NCBI GenBank assembly: GCA_021156365.1
Contig: JAJNDK010000001.1
Span: 186,001 to 250,000 of the forward strand
Source of the DNA: Bacteroidota bacterium
Lineage (GTDB): Bacteria; Bacteroidota; Bacteroidia; B-17B0; Aurantibacillaceae
Reading direction: 5' to 3'
Length of the DNA: 64,000 nt
The first letter of the stretch is position 1, and the number at the start of each line of letters is the position of its first letter. The translations under genes and the position numbers were made by a program. This document shows positions 45,712-54,665 of the stretch, piece by piece. Below the pieces are notes generated by a model that saw nothing but the letters and a program-made list of their open reading frames with translations, had not been told where the DNA came from and searched no databases.

Positions 45712-45963
45712 TTATTTCTTTTTTGCGTAACGGGTACGGAATTTATCCACACGTCCTGCTGTATCTACCAGCATATGTTTACCTGTATAGAAAGGGTGAG
45801 AGGTGTTGGAGATCTCCATTTTCAATAATGGATACTCGTTACCGTCTTCCCATTTAATGGTTTCTTTTGTGTCCGCACAAGAGCGGGTTAAAAATGTATA
45901 CTCATTAGAAATGTCTTTGAACACAACTAATCTGTAATTTTCCGGATGAATCTCTTTTTTCAT
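45712..45963 (-). CDS. rpmE2: 50S ribosomal protein L31, type B
   Basis: An 83-residue ribosomal protein. It begins [19 protein letters not shown], with the type B hallmark '[11 protein letters not shown]' and the [17 protein letters not shown] end. It lacks the zinc-binding CxxC of type A; the single Cys is in the RSCADT segment. In Bacteroidota this C-minus form is often the standard L31. It is transcribed alone from a strong promoter and stops at a strong hairpin. Confidence 0.96.
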   Translation of the reverse strand: MKKEIHPENYRLVVFKDISNEYTFLTRSCADTKETIKWEDGNEYPLLKMEISNTSHPFYTGKHMLVDTAGRVDKFRTRYAKKK

Positions 45964-46003
45964 GTCTATAATGTTTTACTTCTTTTTCCTCAAAAATGGA
46001 GTG

Positions 46004-46033
46004 CAAATATAGGACTTTTTTTTCTCCCGCAAA
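46004..46033 (-). promoter_or_regulatory. Promoter of rpmE2
   Basis: On the minus strand TTTG (46033-46030), an 18-nt spacer and TATATTTG (46011-46004) make a near-perfect Bacteroidota promoter. The ATG lies about 40 nt downstream. Confidence 0.7.
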
Positions 46034-46098
46034 AACATTTTTACAAAATAAAATAAATTGAACAACAAGGCGTTATCCAGAAAATGTATCTTTGCACT

Positions 46099-47556
46099 AT
46101 GTCAGTATTCAGGATCTCTGTTATTATTGCTTTTATCGCTTTCCTTAGCCCTTCCTGCAAAAAGGACAAACTTACAATGGATTCCTCTGCAAAATTAAGC
46201 TTTTCGCAGGATTCAGTGCTGTTTGATACAGTTTTTACCCAGATCGGCTCTTTTACCAAGTATTTTCGGGTTCATAATCCTAATAATCAAAAAATTAACA
46301 TTTCCCGCCTGGCACTCGCACGGGGAACTTCGTCTTTTTACCGTCTGAATGTGGATGGAGTGCCCGGAAAATCATTCCAGGATATAGAAATTGAAGCAGG
46401 AGACAGCATTTATGTATTTGTGGAAGTGACCATTGATCCGAATAGTCTTTTAAATCCCTTTGTGTATCAGGATTCCATCGTTTTTGAGACCAATGGCAAT
46501 CTGCAGGATGTGGACCTTTATTCCATAGCACGCAATTGCTACCTGCACCTTCCCACCACTACCATTCATTTTAACGGTGGCGGAACCTTCAGTTATGGAG
46601 TCCTGCCCCCAGGCGAAACATGGAACAACGACAAACCGCATCTTGTTTTTGGCTATGCGCTTATAGATAGTACCCGCACTCTTACTATCAATGCCGGTAC
46701 GCAGGTATATTTTCACCAGAACGGGGGCATCGTGGCCGATCGCGGTGGTTGTCTGCAGGTATTGGGAACCGAAAACCAGCGCGTATACTTCCAGGGCGAC
46801 CGGCTCGAAACGGATTACAAAGATATTGCCGGGCAATGGGAACGGATCTGGCTCCTCGACGGAAGTGATAACAATGTGATCAACTATGCCGTTATAAAGA
46901 ACAGTTATGCGGGTATTCAGGCCGAACCATTTGCATTTTATGAATCAGGTGGTACTATTATGTCGCAGCGTAAACTAAAGCTGAGCAATACGATCATTAA
47001 AAACTGTTCGTTTGCCGGTATTTTTGCAAGGTGTTATAAAATAGAAGGCGCAAACAATGTGGTCAGTAATTGCGGCAAATACGCTGCAGCATTGATCTAC
47101 GGTGGATCTTACAGCTTCCGGCACTGTACTTTTGCCAATTACTGGTCGGAAGAAGCCCGCACTACTCCATCCGTTTATGTCAACAATTACAATTCGGCCC
47201 AGCCTTTTCTGCTCGACAGCGCCTGGTTTGAGAATTGTATCATCGATGGCAGCAACGCCGGTGAGATCATGCTGGACTCCTCCACTTCGGTAGCCGGGCA
47301 GTTTAAACATGTGCTTTTCCGAAATTCACTTTTGCGTACCGGTATCCAGGGTTCTTATCCTTCGGTGTTCAGCTCGAATGTATACAACCAGAGCCCGGAC
47401 TTTAAAGATGCAAATCCGGGTCCTGCCGATTTCAGGCTGAATGGTGGCTCACCTGCTATTAATATAGGTACGTTCCTGCCCAGTTATCCTGTTGATATAA
47501 ATGGTGTTGCCAGGGATGCCACTCCGGATGCAGGCGCTTACCAGTATGTTCCTTAA
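46099..47556 (+). CDS. Lipoprotein with right-handed beta-helix (choice-of-anchor Q type)
   Basis: A 485-residue lipoprotein: MSVFRISVIIAFIAFLSPSC gives a lipidated Cys at 20, and KKDK follows. An N-terminal beta domain (about 35-150, VHNPNNQKINISRLALARG) resembles abnormal-spindle/DUF1573-like Ig folds. It leads to a parallel beta-helix (about 190-430) with 'NVINYAVIKNSYAGIQ'. The end matches the choice-of-anchor Q tail, RLNGGSPAINIG and DAGAYQY. The start is set to 46099 because TATCTTTG at 46087-46094 is a -7 element that the longer frame (46084) would overlap; the mRNA may be leaderless. It is likely surface-exposed or outer-membrane; the substrate is unknown. Confidence 0.85.
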   Translation: MSVFRISVIIAFIAFLSPSCKKDKLTMDSSAKLSFSQDSVLFDTVFTQIGSFTKYFRVHNPNNQKINISRLALARGTSSFYRLNVDGVPGKSFQDIEIEAGDSIYVFVEVTIDPNSLLNPFVYQDSIVFETNGNLQDVDLYSIARNCYLHLPTTTIHFNGGGTFSYGVLPPGETWNNDKPHLVFGYALIDSTRTLTINAGTQVYFHQNGGIVADRGGCLQVLGTENQRVYFQGDRLETDYKDIAGQWERIWLLDGSDNNVINYAVIKNSYAGIQAEPFAFYESGGTIMSQRKLKLSNTIIKNCSFAGIFARCYKIEGANNVVSNCGKYAAALIYGGSYSFRHCTFANYWSEEARTTPSVYVNNYNSAQPFLLDSAWFENCIIDGSNAGEIMLDSSTSVAGQFKHVLFRNSLLRTGIQGSYPSVFSSNVYNQSPDFKDANPGPADFRLNGGSPAINIGTFLPSYPVDINGVARDATPDAGAYQYVP

Positions 47557-47667
47557 ACATAGTTTTCTTTCTGCTTTTTGTACTTTTTTAACAAAACATT
47601 CCCCTTTAGATCTTCTTTTCGGGCAAACATGGTGTTATTTTTGTGGTAAACGCTGAAAAATTTATCT

Positions 47668-49182
47668 ATGAACAAACCCCTACTCTTTTTGGTAATAGCA
47701 GCCGGAATGCTTGGAACCAGTCAAATTTCGGCCCAGGGATACGAGATCAAAGTATCCATTAAAAACTCAAAAGACAGTATCTGCGTACTCACTAAATATA
47801 CCTGGGAGTCACCTTACAAAGTAGATACAGCCAAAGTGGATAAGAACGGTAACATGGTTTTTACCGGCAAAACACCGCTTGAAAAAGGGATCTATTCCAT
47901 CTACAGTCCGAAAAAAAGCGCTTTGTATTTTGACTTCATCGTAAACGAAAGCCAGAAACTGACGATCACTACTGATACCGTAAATTTCTACGATAAAATG
48001 AAGATCACCGGATCGCAGGAAAGCAGCGATTTTGTGGACTTCGTGAAATTTATGGGGGCAAAGAACCTGGAGCGGATGAATTTTGAAAAAGACATACGGG
48101 CGAAAAAGACAGCCGATTCCACCCAATTAATGCAGACCAAAGCCACCGAACTTTACAAAGACATTCGTAAATACCAGACCGATTACCTCGCTAAAAATCC
48201 CACTTCATATATCGCCACCATCATCCGCCTGCAGATGGAAAATGATGTGCCAAATGCTCCGAAAGGAATGGCAGCAGCCGATACCGCTGTATGGAAATAC
48301 CAATATTACAAATCACATTACTGGGACGGCATCAATCTGAATGATATAGGTGTGCTCAATACCAATAAGATCTTCGCTGAAAAAATGAAACGCTATTTCG
48401 ACAAGGTGCTTATCCAGCATCCGGATACGCTGGCCAAAGAATCCGATAGGATCGTAGCAAAGATCGGTAACAACAAAGAAGCATTTAAATGGGTGGTACA
48501 CAATATGATGTACAACGCGGAATTGTCGAAAGTAATGGGCATGGATGCCTTTGTCGTATACCTCGGAAAAAAATATTACGTCACCAAACAGGACTACTGG
48601 CTGGATGAAAAGAATCACGAAAAGATCGTAAAAAAAGTAGAGATACTGGAGCCCCTTTTATTGGGCAACAAAGCAAAGGATCTGAAATTGATAGATACTT
48701 CCGGCATCAAACCGCTCAAAAAGATGGGCATCGATACAATTTCTACCAGCGAAGAGCTGACAAAAAAATACTATGCAAACCAGGCGGCTATTGAAAAAAT
48801 GCTCGTAAGCCTCTACGACATCAAAGCCGATTATACCGTAATGGTATTCTGGGATGTGGATTGCGGGCATTGCAAAAAAGAGATCCCCGTGATCCAGGAA
48901 ACCTATCACAAAATGAAAAAGGAAGGAACCAGCATGGAAGTGTTTGCGGTATATACGCAGCATGAATACGGCAAATGGAAAAACTTCATTAAGGAAAACA
49001 AGCTGGATTGGATCAATGTGGCCGATGCGGTGCACCTGAACAACCTGAAAGAGAAATATGACATTTTCAGCACTCCGGTGATCTATATCCTTGACAAAAA
49101 CAAGGTGATCCAGGCAAAACGCATTGGCGCCGAACAAATAGAAGATGTCATCAAAATGCTGGAGAAAAAGAACAAAGGTTAA
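47668..49182 (+). CDS. DUF4369/TlpA-type thioredoxin-fold protein (first of a tandem pair)
   Basis: A 504-residue exported protein with signal peptide MNKPLLFLVIAAGMLGTSQISAQ. An N-terminal DUF4369-like beta domain (about 25-130, KVDTAKVDKNGNMVFTGKTP) is followed by a helical middle region and a C-terminal thioredoxin fold (from about 385) with the redox motif FWDVDCGHCKKE (C399, C402) and cis-Pro in FSTPVIYILD. Such TlpA/ResA-like proteins handle periplasmic disulfides. The middle part is of the DUF5106 type. It is followed 115 bp later by a close paralogue. Confidence 0.88.
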   Translation: MNKPLLFLVIAAGMLGTSQISAQGYEIKVSIKNSKDSICVLTKYTWESPYKVDTAKVDKNGNMVFTGKTPLEKGIYSIYSPKKSALYFDFIVNESQKLTITTDTVNFYDKMKITGSQESSDFVDFVKFMGAKNLERMNFEKDIRAKKTADSTQLMQTKATELYKDIRKYQTDYLAKNPTSYIATIIRLQMENDVPNAPKGMAAADTAVWKYQYYKSHYWDGINLNDIGVLNTNKIFAEKMKRYFDKVLIQHPDTLAKESDRIVAKIGNNKEAFKWVVHNMMYNAELSKVMGMDAFVVYLGKKYYVTKQDYWLDEKNHEKIVKKVEILEPLLLGNKAKDLKLIDTSGIKPLKKMGIDTISTSEELTKKYYANQAAIEKMLVSLYDIKADYTVMVFWDVDCGHCKKEIPVIQETYHKMKKEGTSMEVFAVYTQHEYGKWKNFIKENKLDWINVADAVHLNNLKEKYDIFSTPVIYILDKNKVIQAKRIGAEQIEDVIKMLEKKNKG

Positions 49183-49243
49183 ACTGGTATCCCTTACCAC
49201 AAAAGGATTGTTTTTCTTTTTTGGTAAATAAATCCTCCGGGCC

Positions 49244-49274
49244 TTTCTATTTACAATCCATGATGCTATTTTTG
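49244..49274 (+). promoter_or_regulatory. Promoter of the second DUF4369/TlpA-like gene
   Basis: TTTC (49244-49247), a 19-nt spacer, and TATTTTTG (49267-49274), a perfect -7 element. The ATG is at 49298. The first gene of the pair has a similar but one base longer element (TATTTTTTG) before it. Confidence 0.5.
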
Positions 49275-49297
49275 TATAACTATCGAAAACATCACTT

Positions 49298-50812
49298 ATG
49301 AACAAATATGTATTCTGCTTTGCTTTATTAACAGGGATCATTGGAAGCACGAACCTTTCTGCCCAGGGATATGAGATCAAAGTATCCATCAAAAATTCAA
49401 AAGACAGTATCTGCCTGCTCACCAAATATACCTGGGAACAGCCTTACAAAGTGGATACGGCCAAAGTAGATAAGAACGGTAACATGGTTTTTACCGGGAA
49501 AACGCCTCTTGAAAAAGGGATCTACTCTATATACAGTCCCAAAAAGAGCGCTTTGTATTTTGATCTCATTGTGAACGAAAGCCAGAAATTTACTATCACT
49601 ACAGACACGGTGAATTTCTACGATAAAATGAAGGTCGTGGGACCGAAGGAAAATACCGATTTCGTTGAGTTTGTTCGTTTCATGGGAGCGAAAAATATGG
49701 AACGGATGAAATATGAAAAAGAGGTGCGTGCCATGAAAACTGCTGACTCTACCAAATTGCTACAGACAAAAACGACCGGCCTGTTCAAAGACATCAAAGC
49801 TTATCAGCAGGATTACCTGGCTAAAAATCCCAATTCGTATATAGCTACCATCATCCGCCTGCAAATGGACAATGATGTGCCGAATGCTCCGAAGGGAATA
49901 GCAGCTGCTGATACCGCTATCTGGAAATACCAGTACTACAAAAACCATTATTGGGACGGAATTAATCTGAATGATATCGGAACCCTGAACACCAACAAGA
50001 TCTTTGCCGATAAGCTCAAACGTTATTTTGAGAAAGTATTGATCCAGCAGCCGGACACCCTTGCAAAAGAATCGGATATAGTGATCGGAAGAATCGGCAA
50101 TAACAAAGAAACATTTAAATGGGTAGTCCACAACCTTACGTATATGGCCGAATCGTCCAAAGTGATGGGAATGGATGCCTTCTTCGTTTACCTGGTGGAT
50201 AAATATTATATCACTGGGCAGGCCTACTGGCTCGATGAGAAACAGTTAGACAAAGTGATCAAGAGAGCGAATATCCTTCGTCATTTATTGATCGGAAAAA
50301 AAGCACAGGATCTTCGATTGGCGGATACAAGCGGGATCAATCCATTGAAGAAAATGGGTATCGATACGATCTCTACCAGCGAGGAGCTGACTAAAAAATA
50401 CTATGCCAACCAGGCGGCCATCGAAAAAATGCTCGTAAGCATGTACAATATCAAAGCTGATTATACGGTACTGGTATTCTGGGATGTGGATTGCGGTCAT
50501 TGCAAAAAAGAGATCCCGGTTATTCTCGATACTTATCACAAACTGAAAAAGGAAGGAACCAGTTTAGAAGTATTGGCAGTGTATACACAGCACGAATACG
50601 GTAAATGGAAAAATTTCATCAGGGACAACAAGTTGGACTGGATCAATGTGGCCGATGCGGTGCATTTGAACAACCTGAAAGAGAAATACGATATTTTCAG
50701 CACACCGGTTATTTATATCCTGGATAAGGACAAAGTGATCCTGGCCAAGCGCATCGGTGCCGAGCAGATCGAGGATGTGATCAAAATGTTTGAAAAGAAA
50801 AAGAAGAAATAG
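49298..50812 (+). CDS. DUF4369/TlpA-type thioredoxin-fold protein (second of a tandem pair)
   Basis: A 504-residue protein with the same length and layout as its upstream twin: signal peptide ending LSAQ, DUF4369-like domain, helical DUF5106-type middle and thioredoxin fold with FWDVDCGHCKKE. The two are very similar throughout. The DUF4369 part, the segment TISTSEELTKKYYANQ and the C-terminal domain are nearly identical, while the middle helices differ most. It has its own promoter, so the pair can be expressed apart. Likely a recent tandem duplication. Confidence 0.88.
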   Translation: MNKYVFCFALLTGIIGSTNLSAQGYEIKVSIKNSKDSICLLTKYTWEQPYKVDTAKVDKNGNMVFTGKTPLEKGIYSIYSPKKSALYFDLIVNESQKFTITTDTVNFYDKMKVVGPKENTDFVEFVRFMGAKNMERMKYEKEVRAMKTADSTKLLQTKTTGLFKDIKAYQQDYLAKNPNSYIATIIRLQMDNDVPNAPKGIAAADTAIWKYQYYKNHYWDGINLNDIGTLNTNKIFADKLKRYFEKVLIQQPDTLAKESDIVIGRIGNNKETFKWVVHNLTYMAESSKVMGMDAFFVYLVDKYYITGQAYWLDEKQLDKVIKRANILRHLLIGKKAQDLRLADTSGINPLKKMGIDTISTSEELTKKYYANQAAIEKMLVSMYNIKADYTVLVFWDVDCGHCKKEIPVILDTYHKLKKEGTSLEVLAVYTQHEYGKWKNFIRDNKLDWINVADAVHLNNLKEKYDIFSTPVIYILDKDKVILAKRIGAEQIEDVIKMFEKKKKK

Positions 50813-50881
50813 ATAAAAAACATAATATCTGTTTCATACTCCCTTAACCTGTTGCATTATCCTGTTTTATAGTTTAGCAAA

Positions 50882-51910
50882 ATGAAGAAATTTCTTGTAC
50901 TGGCATCTATTGCCCTGTTTGTAAGTGCTCAGGCACAGCCGAAAAAAACTGCTCCTGCCAAAAGCCTCGTAGTGGGCTTCTGGAATGTGGAGAACCTGTA
51001 TGACACCATCAATGATCCGGCTATCGATGATGAAGAGTTCCTGCCACAGGCTGCCTCCAAATGGAATGCTGAACGGTATGCAAAAAAGATCCACAATACC
51101 GCCTTTGCCCTTTCGAAAATGGGGATCGATGAGAACACAGATGGTGCTGCAATTTTAGGACTTGCAGAGATCGAAAATAAAAAAGTGCTGGAAGATCTCG
51201 TGCAGGATCCGCAATTGAAAGCCAGGAAATACCAGATCGTACAGTACAATTCACCGGATATGCGTGGAATAGATGTAGCGCTGTTGTATAACCCGAAATA
51301 TTTCAAGCTGCTATCCAGCTCCGTCCATACGGTGAAATTGCCCGGAGATTCGGCCCGCCCTACCCGCGACGAATTATTAGTGAACGGGATCCTGAACGGA
51401 CAGCCTGTACATGTATTGGTTTGCCACTGGCCCTCGCGCCGGGGAGGTGAGAAAGAAAGCGCTGCTAACCGAAATGCGGCGGCTACAGTTGCACGCCGGA
51501 TCATCGACTCCCTGCGCAAATCGGAAAAAAGTGCAAAGATCTTTGTGATGGGTGATCTGAACGACGATCCGACGGATGAAAGTGTGAAAAAGATCGTAGC
51601 TACTACCGATGATGCAGCGCAGGTTTCAACTGCACTGATGTATAACCCGATGGAAAAGATGCATGCTGGTGGAAAAGGAACACTATCCTACAAAAACAAA
51701 TGGAACCTTTTCGATCAGATCCTTATCTCCGAAGGGCTGGTAAAAAAGGACGGCAGTAAATACTCCTATGCAGATGTCCGTATCAACAACATCCCGGAAA
51801 CAGAGGAAACCGAAGAAAAGTACAAAGGACAGCCACTCCGCACCTATGTTGGTAAAAAATACCTGGGCGGATACAGCGATCATTTCGGGGTTTATCTGAT
51901 TCTGAAATAG
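50882..51910 (+). CDS. Secreted endonuclease/exonuclease/phosphatase-family protein
   Basis: A 342-residue protein with signal peptide MKKFLVLASIALFVSAQAQ. The fold is that of the DNase I-like EEP family: FWNVENLYDT (metal Asn), AAILGLAEIENKKVLEDL (metal Glu), HVLVCHWPSRRGGEKES, VMGDLNDDPTDES (Asp/Asn catalytic pair) and YSDHFGVYLILK (final His). All catalytic positions are present. Similar proteins in Bacteroidota are secreted nucleases or phosphodiesterases; the substrate is not known. It follows the thioredoxin pair on the same strand after 69 bp. Confidence 0.9.
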   Translation: MKKFLVLASIALFVSAQAQPKKTAPAKSLVVGFWNVENLYDTINDPAIDDEEFLPQAASKWNAERYAKKIHNTAFALSKMGIDENTDGAAILGLAEIENKKVLEDLVQDPQLKARKYQIVQYNSPDMRGIDVALLYNPKYFKLLSSSVHTVKLPGDSARPTRDELLVNGILNGQPVHVLVCHWPSRRGGEKESAANRNAAATVARRIIDSLRKSEKSAKIFVMGDLNDDPTDESVKKIVATTDDAAQVSTALMYNPMEKMHAGGKGTLSYKNKWNLFDQILISEGLVKKDGSKYSYADVRINNIPETEETEEKYKGQPLRTYVGKKYLGGYSDHFGVYLILK

Positions 51911-52048
51911 TCTGTTTTAGTGACATCCATACCTTTCATTGCGGGGAGTGAAACTATAAAATACAGAAAAGTATCTGAATCAAAAACAATCTCCGGATAA
52001 AAATCTGAAATTTATAATTTGTAAATTAGGCTTAACAAAACTAATTTA

Positions 52049-54244
52049 ATGAAATTATCCTTTACCCCGTTTCTTATTTTCCTGTGTCTTCAGGGCTTCG
52101 CACAAACCCATTGTGGATCTGAACAACTCCGGCAGGAACTATTGAAAAGCAATCCTTCATTTCGGCAGCAGGAAAACGCTGTCGAAGAATTGATCTACAG
52201 GCAGACGCTCCTCCCGGCCAACAGAGATCAGCAATCAGTGCTTACCATACCTGTTGTGGTACACATCATTCATCAGAACGGGCCCGAAAATCTCACCAAT
52301 GCGCAGGTAATAGCGGGAATCGACCAGCTGAACCTCCGGTTCCAGAACGCGGCTCCGTATACGGATGCAACGGGCACAGATATAGGCATCCAGTTCTGCC
52401 TGGCTTCAGTAGATCCTTTAGGTAATCCTACCACGGGCATTACACGCAACATTTCTCCGCTCACCGATCTGAGTCAGCCAGGTTCATCGGACCTCGCCAT
52501 GAAAAACCTGAACCGCTGGGATCCGCATCTGTACCTGAATATCTGGATCATAAAAAATACAGGATCATCCACAGTAGCGGGCTATGCCACCTACCCTTCC
52601 GCCCTGGCCTCCGCTGCCGGTATCGACGGAATATGCATCCAGTACAATTATTACGCGCATTATTCGCTTGCACACGAAGCGGGGCATTACCTCGGCTTAC
52701 ACCATACATTTCACGAAGGCTGCGCCAATACGAATTGCATGTTGCAGGGCGACAAGGTATGCGATACGCCGCCCGACGCCTCCAGTGATAATACACTTGC
52801 ATGCCCCGCCAACTCCTGCGCTACGGAGATGGACGATACCTCCGGTTTTAATCCGTTCACTTCGGATGTGAATGAGGTGCCGAACTATATGGATTATACC
52901 AGTTGTCCTTTGTCTTTCACACCCGGACAAAGTGCCCGTATGAATGCTTCGCTGAGCCAGGTAAGATACGAACTGTTGCAATCCAATGGCTGCGGACAAC
53001 ATCCGGGCGGCGCTATCCCTACCGCTGCTTTGACTTTTGCACAGGCCTGCGGCGGAACACAGTTGATCAACATCAGTTTAAATTCTGTAGGCGCGCAATG
53101 GGATTTTAACAGCGACGGCCAGATCGATGACTGCGGTAATTCTTTTACCTGGAATCCTCCCGCCACCGGTACTTACACGGTTACCATTATTGCACAGGGT
53201 TTCGGAGGGCAGGATACTACTACTCAAACGGTATTTGCGCAGCATTATCCGTATCAGAATTACCCGATGATCAATGGATTTTCAGGGCTAAATCTCTCAC
53301 CGGTCTCCGGTGGTTTTTATTCCTGTGGAGGTACGCAGGTCGGATTCCAGGGAGAGCCCGGAATGGCACATTATCAATGGTCAACCGGAGACACAACACA
53401 AAACCTGAATCTCATCATGAGTGGTAGTACGGATCTGATCATTTCTTTAATTACGATCGATTCAGCCGGGCTTAGCTGGACTACCTGTTACCCGGTCAGT
53501 ATTGAAGCCAGACCGGCGCCCATACCGCCCACGATCAGTATAGATCCCAATGACACGGTCTTTTGCACCGGTGGCACCGCCGATCTGCTCTGTACGTATA
53601 GCCCAATTTGGTCTTCCGGCTCACTGAATTATTCCGGAGGCAACATCCCTAATTTCCATAACAGTATCTATACCCCTACTCTCAATGCTTTTAACCTGTT
53701 TTCATTAAGTCAGACGGATGCCAATGGCTGTTCTGCTTCTTCCAATACTATTACCATCAATGCCGTTTCTTCGCCATATCCTCAAACGATTATACAGGCA
53801 GGCGGATACCTGATGTACGGTCCGGGCATTCATTTTATCTGGTACCTGGATGGAATTCCCATCCCCAACTCGGATAATTCCATGTTATTGCCGCTACAAA
53901 CCGGATGTTATACCGTGTTTAGCTGGTGGTCAGGCCCCCAGGCATGTGGTACTTTTGCGCTTGATACGGTTTGTTTTGTAGGTATCAATGAAAATATCCT
54001 GACCGAAAACAATGTGCGCATATCGCCCAATCCTGTTGTCTCCGAAACGACGATCCGTTTCGATAAGGAACAAAAGAATACCATCGTTGCTGTAAAAGAC
54101 GCATTGGGCAGGGAGCTGAAAAGCACTATTTGCAATGGCAAAGAACTAAAGCTGGATATGAAAGACAACAGCAGCGGGATCTATTTTATTGAGATCCGCG
54201 ATGAGAATAGGAATGTTATCAATAAGAAAGTAGTGATCCAATAG
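52049..54244 (+). CDS. M43-family metalloprotease, T9SS cargo
   Basis: A 731-residue secreted protease with signal peptide MKLSFTPFLIFLCLQGFAQ. A propeptide-like stretch comes before the M43 (pappalysin/cytophagalysin) domain, about 75-310. Its zinc site is LAHEAGHYLGLHHTFHEGC (HExxHxxGxxH, His near 209-219), with CDTPPD and the Met-turn segment NYMDYTSC. PKD/Ig-like modules (about 330-640) and a sorting domain starting VRISPNPVVSETTIRF follow. The enzyme is expected to digest extracellular protein. It is convergent with the minisatellite and lipoprotein gene behind it. Confidence 0.93.
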   Translation: MKLSFTPFLIFLCLQGFAQTHCGSEQLRQELLKSNPSFRQQENAVEELIYRQTLLPANRDQQSVLTIPVVVHIIHQNGPENLTNAQVIAGIDQLNLRFQNAAPYTDATGTDIGIQFCLASVDPLGNPTTGITRNISPLTDLSQPGSSDLAMKNLNRWDPHLYLNIWIIKNTGSSTVAGYATYPSALASAAGIDGICIQYNYYAHYSLAHEAGHYLGLHHTFHEGCANTNCMLQGDKVCDTPPDASSDNTLACPANSCATEMDDTSGFNPFTSDVNEVPNYMDYTSCPLSFTPGQSARMNASLSQVRYELLQSNGCGQHPGGAIPTAALTFAQACGGTQLINISLNSVGAQWDFNSDGQIDDCGNSFTWNPPATGTYTVTIIAQGFGGQDTTTQTVFAQHYPYQNYPMINGFSGLNLSPVSGGFYSCGGTQVGFQGEPGMAHYQWSTGDTTQNLNLIMSGSTDLIISLITIDSAGLSWTTCYPVSIEARPAPIPPTISIDPNDTVFCTGGTADLLCTYSPIWSSGSLNYSGGNIPNFHNSIYTPTLNAFNLFSLSQTDANGCSASSNTITINAVSSPYPQTIIQAGGYLMYGPGIHFIWYLDGIPIPNSDNSMLLPLQTGCYTVFSWWSGPQACGTFALDTVCFVGINENILTENNVRISPNPVVSETTIRFDKEQKNTIVAVKDALGRELKSTICNGKELKLDMKDNSSGIYFIEIRDENRNVINKKVVIQ

Positions 54245-54259
54245 CAGGCTGCGGATAAT

Positions 54260-54610
54260 TCAGGCAATACCATTGATAGCATTGGCAACACCATTGATAG
54301 CACCCGCAACACCATTGATAGCACCCGCAGTACCGTTAACAGATTTAACAATACCATTGATAGCACTCGTAGTACCATTAACAGATTTACAATACCATCG
54401 AATAGCACTCATAGTACCATTAACAGATTTAACAATACCATCGATAGCACTCGTAGTACCATTAACAGATTTAACAATACCATCGATAGCACTCAAAATC
54501 TCATTAACAGATGTAGCATCGAATAGCTCAGATCGGTAGTTATTCTTTCCTGTTGTAGGGAAAATGTTGGAATTAATCAGGCTGCTGTCACGTCGATCAC
54601 GCCATAGCAT
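54260..54610 (-). CDS. Possible heptad-repeat protein encoded by the minisatellite
   Basis: A 116-residue frame starts at 54610 (MLWRDRRDSSLINSN), 55 nt after the stop of the upstream lipoprotein gene on the same strand. Its last 75 residues are 7-residue repeats with Ile or Val at fixed positions (SAIDGIVKSVNGTT), which could form a coiled-coil or fibre-like helix. The compensating indels in two neighbouring units replace four residues (RWYC for DGIV) yet restore the frame. I see no ribosome-binding or promoter signal; a palindromic repeat (CCGATAACTATCGGG) lies just upstream. It may be only non-coding repeat DNA. Confidence 0.3.
   Translation of the reverse strand: MLWRDRRDSSLINSNIFPTTGKNNYRSELFDATSVNEILSAIDGIVKSVNGTTSAIDGIVKSVNGTMSAIRWYCKSVNGTTSAINGIVKSVNGTAGAINGVAGAINGVANAINGIA
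54269..54520. repeat. 21-bp tandem repeat (minisatellite), 12 units
   Basis: Twelve units of 21 bp run from 54269 to 54520, each beginning ACCATTGATAGCA or ACCATTAACAGA (plus strand). Units from about 54332 on alternate between two types, giving a 42-bp super-repeat. Unit 6 (54374-54393) has lost one base and unit 7 (54394-54415) has gained one, so the net frame is kept. On the minus strand a 116-codon frame (54610-54260) reads a 7-residue repeat of the type SAIDGIV/KSVNGTT. The plus strand is also open (54273-54539), so openness alone does not prove coding. Confidence 0.85.
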
Positions 54611-54665
54611 GAGACAATGTTACATTCCGATAACTATCGGGACAACCTTTTACTACAACAGAATA

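Noticed and set aside
54269-54520. CRISPR array
   Set aside because: Units are adjacent 21-bp repeats without unique spacers, and no cas gene is present.
54273-54539. Plus-strand 88-codon frame through the minisatellite
   Set aside because: A 21-bp repeat keeps any stop-free frame open; the Leu/Pro/Thr-rich reading has no start context. I list the minus-strand frame only as a low-confidence alternative.
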